NCBI GenBank assembly: GCA_946902875.1
Contig: OX336343.1
Location: 6,437,754 to 6,501,753 of the forward strand
Length of the DNA: 64,000 nucleotides
Reading direction: 5' to 3'
Source of the DNA: Nematopogon swammerdamellus
Lineage: Eukaryota; Arthropoda; Insecta; Lepidoptera; Adelidae
This document shows, piece by piece, positions 53,043 to 63,372 of the stretch (position 1 is its first letter; every line of letters starts with the position of its first letter). A program made the position numbers and the translations under genes. Under the pieces are notes generated by a model. That model was not told the origin of the DNA, did no database searches, and was given only the letters and a program-made list of their open reading frames with translations.

Positions 53043-54264
53043 AAGTATTTATTTAGGTATACATAACTATATTTTTACAATTTTATTGTTCTGCGAAGCC
53101 TGCATAGGCTTATCCGCAAAAGCCGTCAGTTGCGTACATATCTATTCGTGATACAAATTGCCAAATTTATTATATATTTCATTTCTTAAACTGTATTTTT
53201 TTTAATAATTTTAATCTTTTATGACAACATTAATAACACAAAAAAATATATATATATATATTTCGTAACAAAAAATAGATAGTAATTTTCGTATCTACTT
53301 TTCGACTGTCGTTATCGATGATAAGAATAGAATTTACAGGAAAATCGCATCTGTCATGAGTGGCTTTGTTGTGTGATGGATTTGTGCTGTGTGCTGTGTC
53401 CTATGGCCGGTGCGAGTAGTGTCTGTGTGACTGAAAGAGTTGTTGAAACTGAAACTCTGCCATTGGAAACGGTGGGTAAAATATAACACGCAGCTACATA
53501 AAAGTAATTATATTTAACTAACGTATTAATATTTAAAATTGTGCCAACAATAACCGTAGAGTAGAAAAGTCGGCACAAAACCCCGAGTGAACATAGATAG
53601 TAAAATATATACATAATATGTATAATTAAAATAATCATAAAAAAAATTTTGCTCTATGTTAAATAAAAAAGTGTCCAACTGTTATTGAACTGTTTAATAG
53701 CTGTAGTTGTATTTCTTGTATGAACTCATAATGCTTTACTTGATTTTTTTCTTCTCAGGTTCGACTGACTAAATTTTGAATTATATTTTTTTTCAAACGT
53801 GCAGAATAAACGAAATTCGGATTTTTCCTTCCATTTTATTTATTTTGGCGTGCCACGCCTCCAAATTATTATTGGTCCTGTGGCGTTCTCCAAATATTGA
53901 GAAGTTGTTATTGAAATATTGAACTTTTAAATAATATTTCTGCATAATAACTTAGAATTTTGCAATTCTGATATTAAGGGATCAAAGTAGACATACAATC
54001 CTCCTTCGATCCACTCGGGGAGCAGAGTGGAGAAAAAGTATCCTTCGATCCATTAGTGGATCAAAGCAGTGGATCATAGTGGCCGCGCCGGAAATGGTAT
54101 TGAAGGTTAATGTTCGATTCCGTAAGCATGGGAAGCCGAGGTGTCCAGCATTCTCTACGACTAAATCGTTCAAAAATAAAAATGGTTTCTAATTATGTCG
54201 TTAAGATTTACTGAAATTGGTTTCACATAATACTTACTTTTTTTTTTCTTACTTTGAAACGAAC
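53043..54264. other. No firm gene; two weak exon-like spots
   Basis: 53340-53471 is open on both strands (plus: VMDLCCVLCPMAGASSV; minus: NGRVSVSTTLSVTQTLL ending QQSHS at a stop), so direction is unclear. A good acceptor 'gatttttttcttctcag' at 53759 leads to VRLTKF and a stop. 53990-54070 has repeated 'ccttcgatcca' words. Confidence 0.25.
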
Positions 54265-54548
54265 TGCACTGCATATCTCCCCGTGCATGTCGTAAAAGGC
54301 GACTAAGGGATAAGGACAAGGTGCCGTGCTAAAGGGCGACAGGATAGCCACCTCTCACGTTGGCGCGGTCCTTCTACCGAGTCATGCAGCAGGTGGGTTC
54401 TTCGTGCCTTACTTGCTGCTTGATGTTATCTTGTCCTAATACATTTCTAAACGGTGTTGTGCTGTAATTTTCTGGTAAATTACAGCTGCAGCACAACACT
54501 GATGACTCTGCTTACCCCGACTGTCGGGATACAGCGTATGTATGTTTG
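54265..54548 (-). mobile_element. SINE-C, near full length
   Basis: 'ccccgtgcatgtcgtaaaag', 'gaccgagtcatgcagcagg'-type words, 'gcagcacaacactgatgact', 'cgactgtcgggatacagcg' and (gtat)n. Confidence 0.75.
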
Positions 54549-55145
54549 AAGCGAAGAAAACCGCTCGTTTTATAATGATAGAACTAACTTCCGTCTGCAA
54601 CTAGTTTCATCAATCGCGCATCGCCGCCAATGGATTGTGGTTATAGGGAGTAGGTGCGCCTGCACAGACTCCTGAGAATGCATCCCAGGAAGTGTGGCCA
54701 GCCAAGGGTCCGCCAATCAGCGGTATAACGACGCGCGCGAGCGCGGGAGCTGATTGCGCTGATAACCAAAACTAAAAATCCAGTGGCGGAATAACCGCTG
54801 ATTAAAACTTGGGGCAGCATACTTACTTGTAGCGGGTATCTATATCTATATCTATACATATAATAAAATCGTTAAATTAATAATCTCTCTTTGTCTGTAC
54901 GCGCATCACGCAAAAACCACTGAACGGAATTTGACGAAACTTTGTATAGTGACAGTGTATATCCCGGATTAACATAATAAACAAAAAAATATAATAAAAA
55001 TTAAAATTATTATAAAATTTAAATGACAAGTTGACAACGGAGAACTGTCATGTCGACGTGAGCTAGCCGGTGACAAAATGTTTGATAAATAAAAAAAAAA
55101 AAAAATTGAAGTCGAATGTCGCTGTCATTGGTGCAATTTATATTT
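54549..55145. other. No gene seen
   Basis: 54640-54790 is GC-richer, with inverted 'aatcagcggt' / 'accgctgatt' words. A 72-codon minus frame is unsupported. 54890-54960 resembles transposon 3' flank text. Confidence 0.3.
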
Positions 55146-55180
55146 CTGTTGCCCGCGGCTTCGCTAGCGTGAAATTCGTA

Positions 55181-56085
55181 TTAAAAAAAAGTAAGTAACT
55201 AAAGGCGGAGCCGAAGGCGGATCTGCGCTCACGTAAACGATATTCTTTCTCGATGAAAGTAACTAAGGGCGAGGCGGAAGTCGGAGCTGAGTTCAGGAAG
55301 AAAAAAAACCATTCTTTCTTGAATGAAGTAAGTAACTATGGGCAGGCCGCAGGCCGAGCTGCGTTCAGGAAGAAGCTAAACCATCTTGAGGAAAGTAAGT
55401 AACTAAGGCGAGGCCGAAGGCCGAGCTACGTTCTGATAAATAATAAACCATCTCGGAGAAAGCGAGTAACTAGGGCGAGGCCGAAGGCCGAGCTGCGTTC
55501 AGGAAGAAGCTGAACCATCTTGAAGAAAGTAAGTAACTAAGGCGAGGCCGAAGGCCGAGCTACATTCTGATAAATAATAAACCATATCGAAGAAAGCAAT
55601 TAACTAAGGGCGAGGCCGAAGGCCGAGCTGCGTTCAGAAAGAAGCTAAACCATATTGAAGAAAGTAAGTAACTAAGGCGAGGCCGAAGGCCGAGGTTCGT
55701 TCTGATAAATAATAAACCATCTCGAAGAAAGGAAGTAACTAAGGGCAAGGCCGAGGGCCGAGCTGCGTTCAGGAAAAAGCTAAACCATCTTGAAGAAAGT
55801 GAGTAACTAAGGCGAGGCCGAAGGCCGAGCTACATTCTGATAAATAATAAAACATCTTGAAGAAAGCATATAAATAAGGGCGAGGCCGAAGGCCGAGCTG
55901 CATTCGGGAAGAAGCTAAACCATCTCGAAGAAAGCAAGTAACTAAGGGCTAGGCCGAAGGCCGAGCTGCGTTCAGGAAGAAGGTAAACCTTCTTGAAGAA
56001 AGTAAGTAACTAAGGCGAGGCCGAAGGCCGAGCTGCGTTCTGGATGAAGCTAAACCATCTCGAATAAAGTAGGTAACTAAGCGAT
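55181..56085 (+). repeat. Minisatellite array, about 67-bp units
   Basis: Thirteen units share 'gaggccgaaggccgagct'. Units alternate between a 'gcgttcaggaagaagctaaa' type and a 'ctgataaataataaacca' type from about 55408 to 55880, giving a roughly 134-bp higher-order repeat. An inverted array of the first type is at 56715-57010. Confidence 0.85.
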
Positions 56086-56089
56086 TCCA

Positions 56090-56570
56090 CGCTTCTGACG
56101 GCAAACATACCGTGCATCCTAAAACCTTGCGGTTATTCCCGGCTGGATGGCAAGAGGCCCGATGGTATCACCTTAGTTCCATGGGCCAAGGGTAGGTCTT
56201 TGATGTGGGACGCCATTTGTGTTCTCACATTGGCTCCAAGTCACGTTCGGGCATCTTCAAGACCGGCCGACGCGGCCGAGGCCTGGGCGGACAGCCTCAA
56301 ACGCAATCAATATTATAGATATATAATTCAAGCGTAGTGTACTACCATACGAATGATGAATAAAGAGTAAAGAATTCAAGATTTCGAATTTGTTGCGTTT
56401 GCGGTTGAAACCCTCGGTCCGTGGAGCAGTCATTGAAGCCAAAAGCATCTTGAAGAGGCTTGGGTCTCTGCTGGTGGACGCAACTGGTGTCCCGCAATGA
56501 AGGGCCTACTTCATTCAAACGGTAAGCTTTGCCATCCAGCGGGGTAATGCCGCAAGTGTTCTAGGAACAT
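56090..56570 (+). pseudogene. LINE-derived C-terminal fragment
   Basis: RLDGKRPDGITLVPWAKGRS, then MWDAICVLTLAPSHVRASSR and ADSLKRN match a segment widespread at the end of invertebrate retroelement polyproteins. Further words FVAFAVETLGPW and AIQRGNAASVLGTF follow in shifted frames. It is broken by frameshifts and an internal AT-rich stretch, and lies in the spacer between opposing minisatellite arrays. Confidence 0.65.
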
Positions 56571-57056
56571 TTGAAAACGCCCCTTTTATGATAGTTATTT
56601 TAATGTTTGTTAGGTAGGTTTTAATTATTTAGTTATTAATATTACTTTTTTATATATTTTATTAAATAAATAGATGGAGTAAACGATATTATATGCTATC
56701 GAAGAAAGGAAGTCATTTAAGGCGAGGCCCGAAGGCAGAAGAGGGTTTTTGGTTTACCTGAACGCAGCTCGGCCTTCGGCCTCGCCCTTAGTTACTTTCT
56801 TTCTTCGAGAAGGTTTATCGTCTTCCTGAACGCAGCTCGGCCTTCGGCCTCGCCCTTAGTTACTTACTTTCTTCGTGAAGGTTTATTGTCTTCCAGGATG
56901 CAGCTGGGCCTTCGGCCTCGCCGTTAGTTGCTTACTTTATTTGAGAAGATTTATCGTTTACCTGAACGCAGCTCGGCCTTCGGCCTCGCCCTTAGTTACT
57001 TAGATTCTTCTTTGAAATACGAATTTCACGCGAGCGAAGCCGCGGGCAACAGCTAG

Positions 57057-57644
57057 TCCTTTAATACAATACAATACAATAAATTCAGTTGTAAGGAAAG
57101 TTAGTAAAGAAAGTCAGTAGTAAAGTCCTAATCGGCCGAATCGAGAGTATTGCGAGAGGATTAGTAATTTGTTTTATCCGTATTTCCGTAGAATTATTTA
57201 CGAGCATATCTCATTAAAATTCCCATATCTGTATATACACATAGGTAGTGAGCACGCACGTGTTTAAATAATTATGTATGGGCAGTGTATTTATTTGAAA
57301 AAAAATATAATAAAAAATCTAATTAGCAACACCAATCATAATGTAACCGTGACTGCGGCAAGAGAAAACATCACGAATAACCCTGTAAACTACAATACTA
57401 ATACTCGTAATATCGTTTTGTGCAATTTTCACCGAAATAAATTACAATGTACGTTCATCTTCTACAGACCAGTAAAGTGTAATAAGCCGAAATAATATAA
57501 ACACAGGGAAATATGAGTATGTATAAAGGAATTATTAAATTTGTAACCTACCTAAAACTAACATAAGAAAATAAAACTTTTTAACAAAAAAAATTACCAA
57601 CGAAAAAAGAAACTAAAAAGCGAAAAATAAAATAAATCTTTTCA
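57057..57644. other. No gene seen
   Basis: AT-rich, with an 'aatac' microsatellite at 57063-57080. The 73-codon frame at 57274-57495 is unsupported. Confidence 0.3.
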
Positions 57645-57775
57645 GTCTTATTAAAAAAGGTAGCCGGGGGTGGATGGATGAGAAGAGCAGAAGACCGTGT
57701 GTGGTGGCGTGCCTTGGGAGAGGCCTATGTCCAGCAGTGGACCGACACAAGCTGATGTTGATGATGATGATGATG
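57645..57775 (+). pseudogene. RTE-like LINE 3' end
   Basis: RRAEDRVWWRALGEAYVQQW then a stop and a (tga)n tail: the closing 'GEAYVQQW' motif of lepidopteran RTE elements, 5'-truncated. Confidence 0.65.
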
Positions 57776-58217
57776 AATCTTAATAACTTATGTAAGTAAC
57801 TAATTTTGAGTCGAAGATTTTGTTCCCTAAGAGTGACTAGTCTAGTATACTGCTGCATTCTCACCCTGCACAGCAAGTGCAGTGTCAATACATACGATTT
57901 GCGGCCCCCTGTTACCCGGGGCGAGCCGACTCCGTCACCCCCCACTTAGTCCACAATTGCAGAGATGATCGACGCGCGCGCCGCCCGCCGTGCCGCGGTC
58001 GCCGTCGAACGGTAGCGAGAGAGGCGCTATGTGATCGCTGTGATGGTTAGTCGTGAAATATCTCATTAAAGAGATAACGTTATTATGAGAATTAATTCTA
58101 GGAAAGTCTCTTGTTTGAAATGTGTTGTTGGTAATTTACACTGACGGTCTCACTCAACTATAGGGAGACTAAAACTATAGGTATATCAAACATCCACGCA
58201 AACTGGCTTAGTTGAAA
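57776..58217. other. No gene; CpG-rich patch
   Basis: 57965-58020 ('gcgcgccgcccgccgtgccg') is a short CpG-dense patch that may be regulatory. No frame or splice pair. Confidence 0.3.
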
Positions 58218-58680
58218 CGAGGCGGCGGGTGGCCCAGTGGTCTCTACGTCCTGGGCTTCTCTTGCGAGAGGTCCGAGGTTCGAATCCAAACGGCGTGTAC
58301 CAATTAATTTTTTCTGTTTTGAAAAAAAAAATTACATGCATACCTTCACCCACAGTGGGTGACTGCTCCATGGTTCGGATTTCATGTAAAAATGTAGGTC
58401 AACCGGGTTGACTGGACGAAATTGTCTAAGACAATAAGCCCGCCCTTGCCACACATTAAGTGGCACAAAGTGTATAAAAAAATAGATACATAGCGTCACG
58501 CCTGTTTACCAGTGGGTTAGGCAGAGGCAAACGTAAAACGTAAAAACTTTATCTTTTGGCATTATTTCCTCAGCACGTTTAAAATTAAGGAGGCAATTTC
58601 AAATTAACCTTTAAAATAATGTTTGAAATATATTATTACTATGCTTGAGAGGTCAAGCACTTACAGAGTGCTAAAATATA
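58218..58680 (+). mobile_element. SINE-D, tRNA-headed, long copy
   Basis: A box 'gtggcccagtggtctctacg' and B box 'gaggttcgaatccaa' are followed by 'aatgtaggtcaaccgggttg' and 'caataagcccgcccttgcca', then a non-SINE tail ('tagcgtcacgcctgttta', 'cctcagcacgtttaaaatta') shared with the copy at 62609. Confidence 0.75.
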
Positions 58681-58690
58681 AAAAGAAATC

Positions 58691-59228
58691 TGTCAAGTGC
58701 GAGTTTTACTCGCGCGCGGAGGTTTCCGTATATATCTGCTATCAATAATATCCGCCTATCCGCTCAGGTGGCATGGTCTTCGAATTTTAATTATCAGATA
58801 TTTGCAGATGTTTGCCCACAGACAGCTGTTACCATAGTAACGTCACTTTATTTTTTAAAAGGGATCTGTCAAACATGAAACTTCTGAAAATTCTTTTTTT
58901 GGAACGACCAAAAAGGAGCGGCTATAACAATGCAATGTATAAAAGCTTGTGGCGCCATCTATTATTCAATAGTGTGACTAATTTATTTTAATGAAACGTT
59001 TCTTGTATTGTCCCCCTTAATTTTTAACTTTTTCTTATTTTTCTTATTTGTTGTTTCATCCGCCATAGTAACACATATCTGTGAAAGTTTCAGCCGGCTA
59101 CCTATTACGGTTCAAGAGATACAGCCCTCGGACGGACGGACGGACGGACGGACGGACGGACGGACGGACGGGCGGACAGACGACGGAGGCTTAGTAATAG
59201 GCATCCGTACGGGATACGGAAACCTAAA
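58691..59228 (-). mobile_element. MINE-2-type (GTCY)n element, long form
   Basis: This is the inverted counterpart of 33010-33526: 'gtcaagtgcgagttttactc', 'caatgtataaaagc..ggcgcc', 'gccggctacctattacggtt' (source of the 18-bp minisatellite unit), (ggac)n at 59130-59178, and 'gggatacggaaacct'. Confidence 0.8.
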
Positions 59229-59929
59229 AACTGAGTATTTGGTAATAAATAAAAAAAAAAACTACTTAAATAAGTATTCAGATCCCTGATGATGATAAGG
59301 TAATTTAAATCGATATCTAAAAAAACATTTCAAACTTTTTCAATGCCTCTGTCCGTTCACAGCCTAACTCAAACCGCAACACGCGCGCGCGTGTGAACGC
59401 AAGCGCGCGCAATATTCACAATTTATTTATCTATTTATTTATTCCTGCGCGCACTGAATACTGATCCGCTACATTCTAGATCTAACGAGAAACTATTCTC
59501 CGCCAAAGGGCAACACAATTTCTAAGATGAAAAAGCGCAGTGCACCTTACCTACCTTTTATTCCTGACTGTTGTATATACAAAGTTTTATTTCAGGTGCA
59601 AATAAATGAAAAACACAATAATTATTGTGTTCCTTGGTTTGCCCTGCTGCCGGTGGTGGTGGAAATTCCGTTTATTTTTATATTAATTTTAGGTACATAT
59701 ATTTTTATACTCTGTATACAGAGTAATATGTAAATATGTAAAAATTGGTTGTCTGTAAAGAATATATATCATATCATATTAAGTAAATGTGTAAATAAAA
59801 TATTAAATAATAAGAAGTAAAAATAATTAATCTAAATCAATTTAAAAAACTGTTTTAGAAAAAATTGGACCAACTTCAAAAAACAAAACTAGAACTTAAA
59901 AGACGTGTTAAATAATATTTGGATTCACA
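59229..59929. other. No gene seen
   Basis: AT-rich; 59380-59410 is a (cg)-rich microsatellite. The end (59880-59945) has 'cggacccttgagttgaaggc' as in the palindrome and long-inverted-repeat elements. Confidence 0.3.
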
Positions 59930-60660
59930 TTCGGACCCTTGAGTTGAAGGCGGTACAAAAGCACACTGTCTGCACGAAGCACGAACTGTCGCACGACTTG
60001 AACTTCCGGCGCCACATTGAGGGCAAGGCCAAGCTGGCCTCAAAAAAGCTGGGCGTACTAAACAAGGTGCGGCGGTACTTCACGTCGGGCCAAAAACTGA
60101 CGCTGTATAAAACACAGGTTAGGTCCTGCTTGGAGTACTGCTCGCACTTGTGGGACGGCTCAGCTAAATACCAGCTTGCGCCGCTAGACTCAATCCAGCG
60201 TCGTGCCGTGCGACTGGTGGGTGACCCTGCGGTGTCCCGCGACTTAGAACCACTGCAACTCCGTAGGGACGTCGGCTCCCTAAGTGTATTCTATCGTCTA
60301 TTTCATGGGGAGTGTTCGGAGGAGCTGTTTAACGCGATTCCGCCGTCCCCATTCCACCTCCGCACCACGCGTACTGGGCAGGGGATGCACCCCTACTCAA
60401 TCGACCTACCACGGATGCGCACCAACCGGTTCTGTAGATCTTTTATTCACAGAACCGGGAAAATGTGGAACGCACTCCCTGCCCATCTATTTCCTCCCAA
60501 GTACAACCTGGGGCTCTTTAAAAGGGGCGTGAAAAGGCTCCTGTCAGGCCGGCATGGCATTCGCAATCCCCGTGCATCACAGAATGTCCATGGGCATCGT
60601 TAGACACCTACTTGTAGGTGAAACGATGCCACATGTCGCGCTATCAATAAAAAAAAAAAA
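59930..60660 (+). mobile_element. Jockey-like LINE, 5'-truncated
   Basis: Truncated at the 5' end near 59955; ends 'ctatcaat' and a 14-base A-run at about 60648-60660. It is the reference copy for the fragments at 28745, 34030, 39100 and 52824. Confidence 0.85.
59956..60603 (+). CDS. Jockey-like reverse transcriptase C-terminus
   Basis: Open frame (starting further left at 59905 in foreign sequence) with KHELSHDLNFRRHIEGKAKL, KLGVLNKVRRYFTSGQKLTL, CLEYCSHLWDGSAKYQLAPL, DSIQRRAVRLVGDPAVSRDL, then MRTNRFCRSFIHRTGKMWN and FKRGVKRLL to the stop. This is the thumb and C-terminal region of a Jockey-group ORF2; it has no YXDD catalytic box, which would lie in the missing 5' part. No frameshift, so the copy is fairly recent. 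Not functional alone. Confidence 0.88.
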   Translation, partial: QKHTVCTKHELSHDLNFRRHIEGKAKLASKKLGVLNKVRRYFTSGQKLTLYKTQVRSCLEYCSHLWDGSAKYQLAPLDSIQRRAVRLVGDPAVSRDLEPLQLRRDVGSLSVFYRLFHGECSEELFNAIPPSPFHLRTTRTGQGMHPYSIDLPRMRTNRFCRSFIHRTGKMWNALPAHLFPPKYNLGLFKRGVKRLLSGRHGIRNPRASQNVHGHR

Positions 60661-61244
60661 CACATGAAAATTGATAGATTGACAATTGACCCCATTTGTG
60701 CTTAGACCTTTAACTTTTTTTAGTTTATCTATCGCTCGCTCAATCGACTCTTTTACGATCTCCAAATATTTAAAATACGAAACAGTTTAAACAGAAAACA
60801 ACGAAAGAAAGGGAACAAAATGGAGAAATCAAAGGCAGCGACGCTTGTGTTATTGAAGCATTGACAGGACTCAACAAATGGTGTAGTTGGAGGAGCTTTG
60901 AATGTAGGTACCATTGTTAAAGATGATCGATTTAACGTTCGGTATGCAGTTATTATATCGTGAACTGGAATTAAAAAGAAAACTATTCAATAGTTATGCA
61001 CCATTAAGCTCGCATAGTTAGTTAAATTGTGAATATTACGCAAGCATAAAACTTTCATGACGCAATAATAATTATTCCATTTAATTTCGGTTCCGTAATA
61101 AAGTTATCAGCTTGTCTCTAGAGTCTAGAGACAGGCTGGTTCTAGAACCCTGTCATGTTTATTTGTATATTTATGGAGTTTCAGTATTAGAGATGCAGTG
61201 AAAATGTATGAACTGTACAGAGAACTTAGAATAAATTATCAAAA
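60661..61244. other. No gene; short hairpin
   Basis: 'cttgtctctagag' with its complement 'tctagagacaggc' at about 61111-61136 makes a tight palindrome. The rest is AT-rich. Confidence 0.3.
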
Positions 61245-61725
61245 CAACAAAAAGTTAAATTACAAATTTAAAAAACCCCCGACCCTTAAAAAGTCAAAAA
61301 TAATTTCCGTTTACTTAAAGGAGTCGGGAGACCGCTAAGTAAATTCCCGCGCAGCTCTGAGTTTTTATATGTTATTTACTTAGCGGTCCCCCGACTCCTT
61401 TAAGTAAACGGAAATTATTTTAGACTTTTTAAGGGTCGGGGGTTTTTTAAATTTGTAATTTAACTTTTATATCAAGCTTTTTAAAAAAAAGCACATGAAA
61501 ATCGGTCCACTTTTTAAGATAATAATTTTTTTTATTACTTAATTACTTGATAACAAATATAGCTAAGAACCATCCCGATTAAACAAGCCTCCTAATAAAA
61601 AAAACCGCATCCAAATCGGTCCATCTGTTTGGGAGCTACGATGCCACAGACAGACACACACACTCACACACACACACGTCAAACTTATAACACCCCTCCG
61701 TTTTTTTCTTTTCGTCGGGGGCTAA
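61245..61725 (+). mobile_element. Hairpin-family element
   Basis: This is the cleanest copy. Outer pair 'gttaaattacaaatttaaaa' / complement, middle pair 'cccccgacccttaaaaagtc' / complement, inner pair 'tttacttaaaggagtcggg' / 'cccgactcctttaagtaaa', around an 80-bp centre. Then the flank 'catccaaatcggtccatctg', (ca)n, and 'cttttcgtcggggg'. Confidence 0.75.
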
Positions 61726-62608
61726 CAAAAGATCTTTTCATATATTTGGTGGTCAGATCCAACTTACAAATGTATGGAGAGATCGAAAATGTTGTTCCCA
61801 AAATAACAAAATCGTAGAACAAAAGTTATTCAGGGTTAGTTACAGAGTTATCCATTTCAGGAGGTACTCGGAACTATGATGTATGAATATATGATAAATA
61901 TACTACTACACTAAAAAAATTAAGAATCTTGTTTCTTAAAATAAAAATGGTACACACAGAAAATAATAAAATTAATTAATTCAAAATAAATAGGAGTATG
62001 AACCGTTCAAAATTTTTAAGTAATTATGCTAAAAGATCTTGAAAAACATTGAAATTAAACAGAACATTTCCCCAAATAATGTTTTTGTTAATTTTATGCT
62101 TAGAATTACCCTGTGTGTGGTCAGGCTCACTAAACAAGGCAACACGGATATTGAGACACAATTTCTGAGACGCAAAATTGTGATATGCACTAAGTTAACT
62201 GATCCTTGATACCTGACACCGAATGAAATCACCACGTGTGTCCCACGCGATGCAATGTTACTGAACAACCTAATGCAAAATGCGAATCATACATATTTCT
62301 ATAAGTTTATGGGAAATTTATCACCACTGCGAGAACATTAATGACCCATAAGGGAATCTATATGTATGTGAAATGCCTATCCGTGAGGCAGAGCTATTAA
62401 AATATGTCGCAATCAACATTAAGTCCTGTAGTATAAGCAAATCGATAGTTTGTGTTGGCTATATCCACGGTGGTGGTTCCCACGAGTGATTTAAATTATA
62501 CTACTGGTCGTTTAGTAAGTGAAAGCAATATGCTGTGGAATTTAATGTATATGAAAATCCTCAAAATTAATTGCTGGACTTCTATCAACGACAACGTATA
62601 CATACATA
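61726..62608. other. No gene seen
   Basis: Low-repeat AT-rich sequence; 62029-62268 minus frame unsupported. Confidence 0.3.
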
Positions 62609-63057
62609 CATGGTGGGTGGTCGAGTGGTCTGGGCGTCGGCTTCTCTTCCGAGAGGTCCGAGGTTCGAACCCAACCGGCGGCGTGTACCAATGATTTTTT
62701 CCTGATTGGAAAAACAATTACGTGCACACCTTCACCCACTACTTCGGTTTCCATGTAAAAATATAGGCCCACCGGGTTGACTGAAGGAAATTTCCTAAGG
62801 CAATAAGCCCGCCCTTGCCACACATTAAGTGACATAAAGTGTATAAAAAAATAGATACATAGCGTCACGCCTGTTTAGCAGTAGTGTAAGCAGAGACAAA
62901 CGTAAAACGTAAAAACGTTTATCTTTTGGTATTATTTCCTCAGCACGTTTAAAATTAAGAGGGCGTAAGTGTTCAATTCCAAATTAACCCTTAAAATAAT
63001 GTTTTAAACATATTATTACTTAGCTCGAGAGGCGAAGCACTTATAGAGTGTTGGTTC
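62609..63057 (+). mobile_element. SINE-D, tRNA-headed, second long copy
   Basis: 'gtggtcgagtggtctgggcg' (A box), 'gaggttcgaacccaa' (B box), then the same 450-bp sequence as 58218-58680 including the non-SINE tail. Confidence 0.75.
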
Positions 63058-63238
63058 TTCAAGCTGCTCACGTCCTATTGGTCAATTATTTTAGAAAAAG
63101 CTGCGTAGGACATTAAAAAGAAGAGCAAACAGCTTTCTGATTATCTCGTTAGATGTGCACATAGTGGTTCAGAGGCTCAGGCTGCGAGATATTTCTTGTT
63201 AGATTCTACACTTGTCTAGTACCTTCATTTATTATCGT

Positions 63239-63372
63239 TCCGTACCTTAAAAGGAAAACCGGCCAAGTGCGAGTCGAACTCGCGCACTGAGGGTTCTGTA
63301 TCGTATGTCATGGTCAGCGCCGCTCACGCAAGACTCACGCTATCTATGGCGTCTTTATGAAATGTTGATGAA
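63239..63372 (-). mobile_element. MINE-2-type 3' fragment
   Basis: 'ggccaagtgcgagtcgaact', 'gggttctgtatcg', 'ctatctatggcg..tatgaaatg'. It lacks the GTCY tract and abuts the RTE fragment. 63058-63238 is unassigned. Confidence 0.6.

Larger units (their letters stand above)
55146..57056. mobile_element. Minisatellite element with inverted Helitron-like ends
   Basis: The left end 'gcccgcggcttcgctagcgt' (55150) and right end 'gcgagcgaagccgcgggc' (57031), then AACAGCTAG before T, are inverted copies of one terminus. Inside, 13 direct units (55181-56085) and about 5 inverted units (56715-57010) of the same minisatellite face each other around a 0.6-kb spacer holding a LINE-derived fragment. Confidence 0.7.

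Noticed and set aside
55181..56085. CRISPR-like array
   Set aside because: Units are contiguous with no unique spacers, and the genome is eukaryotic.
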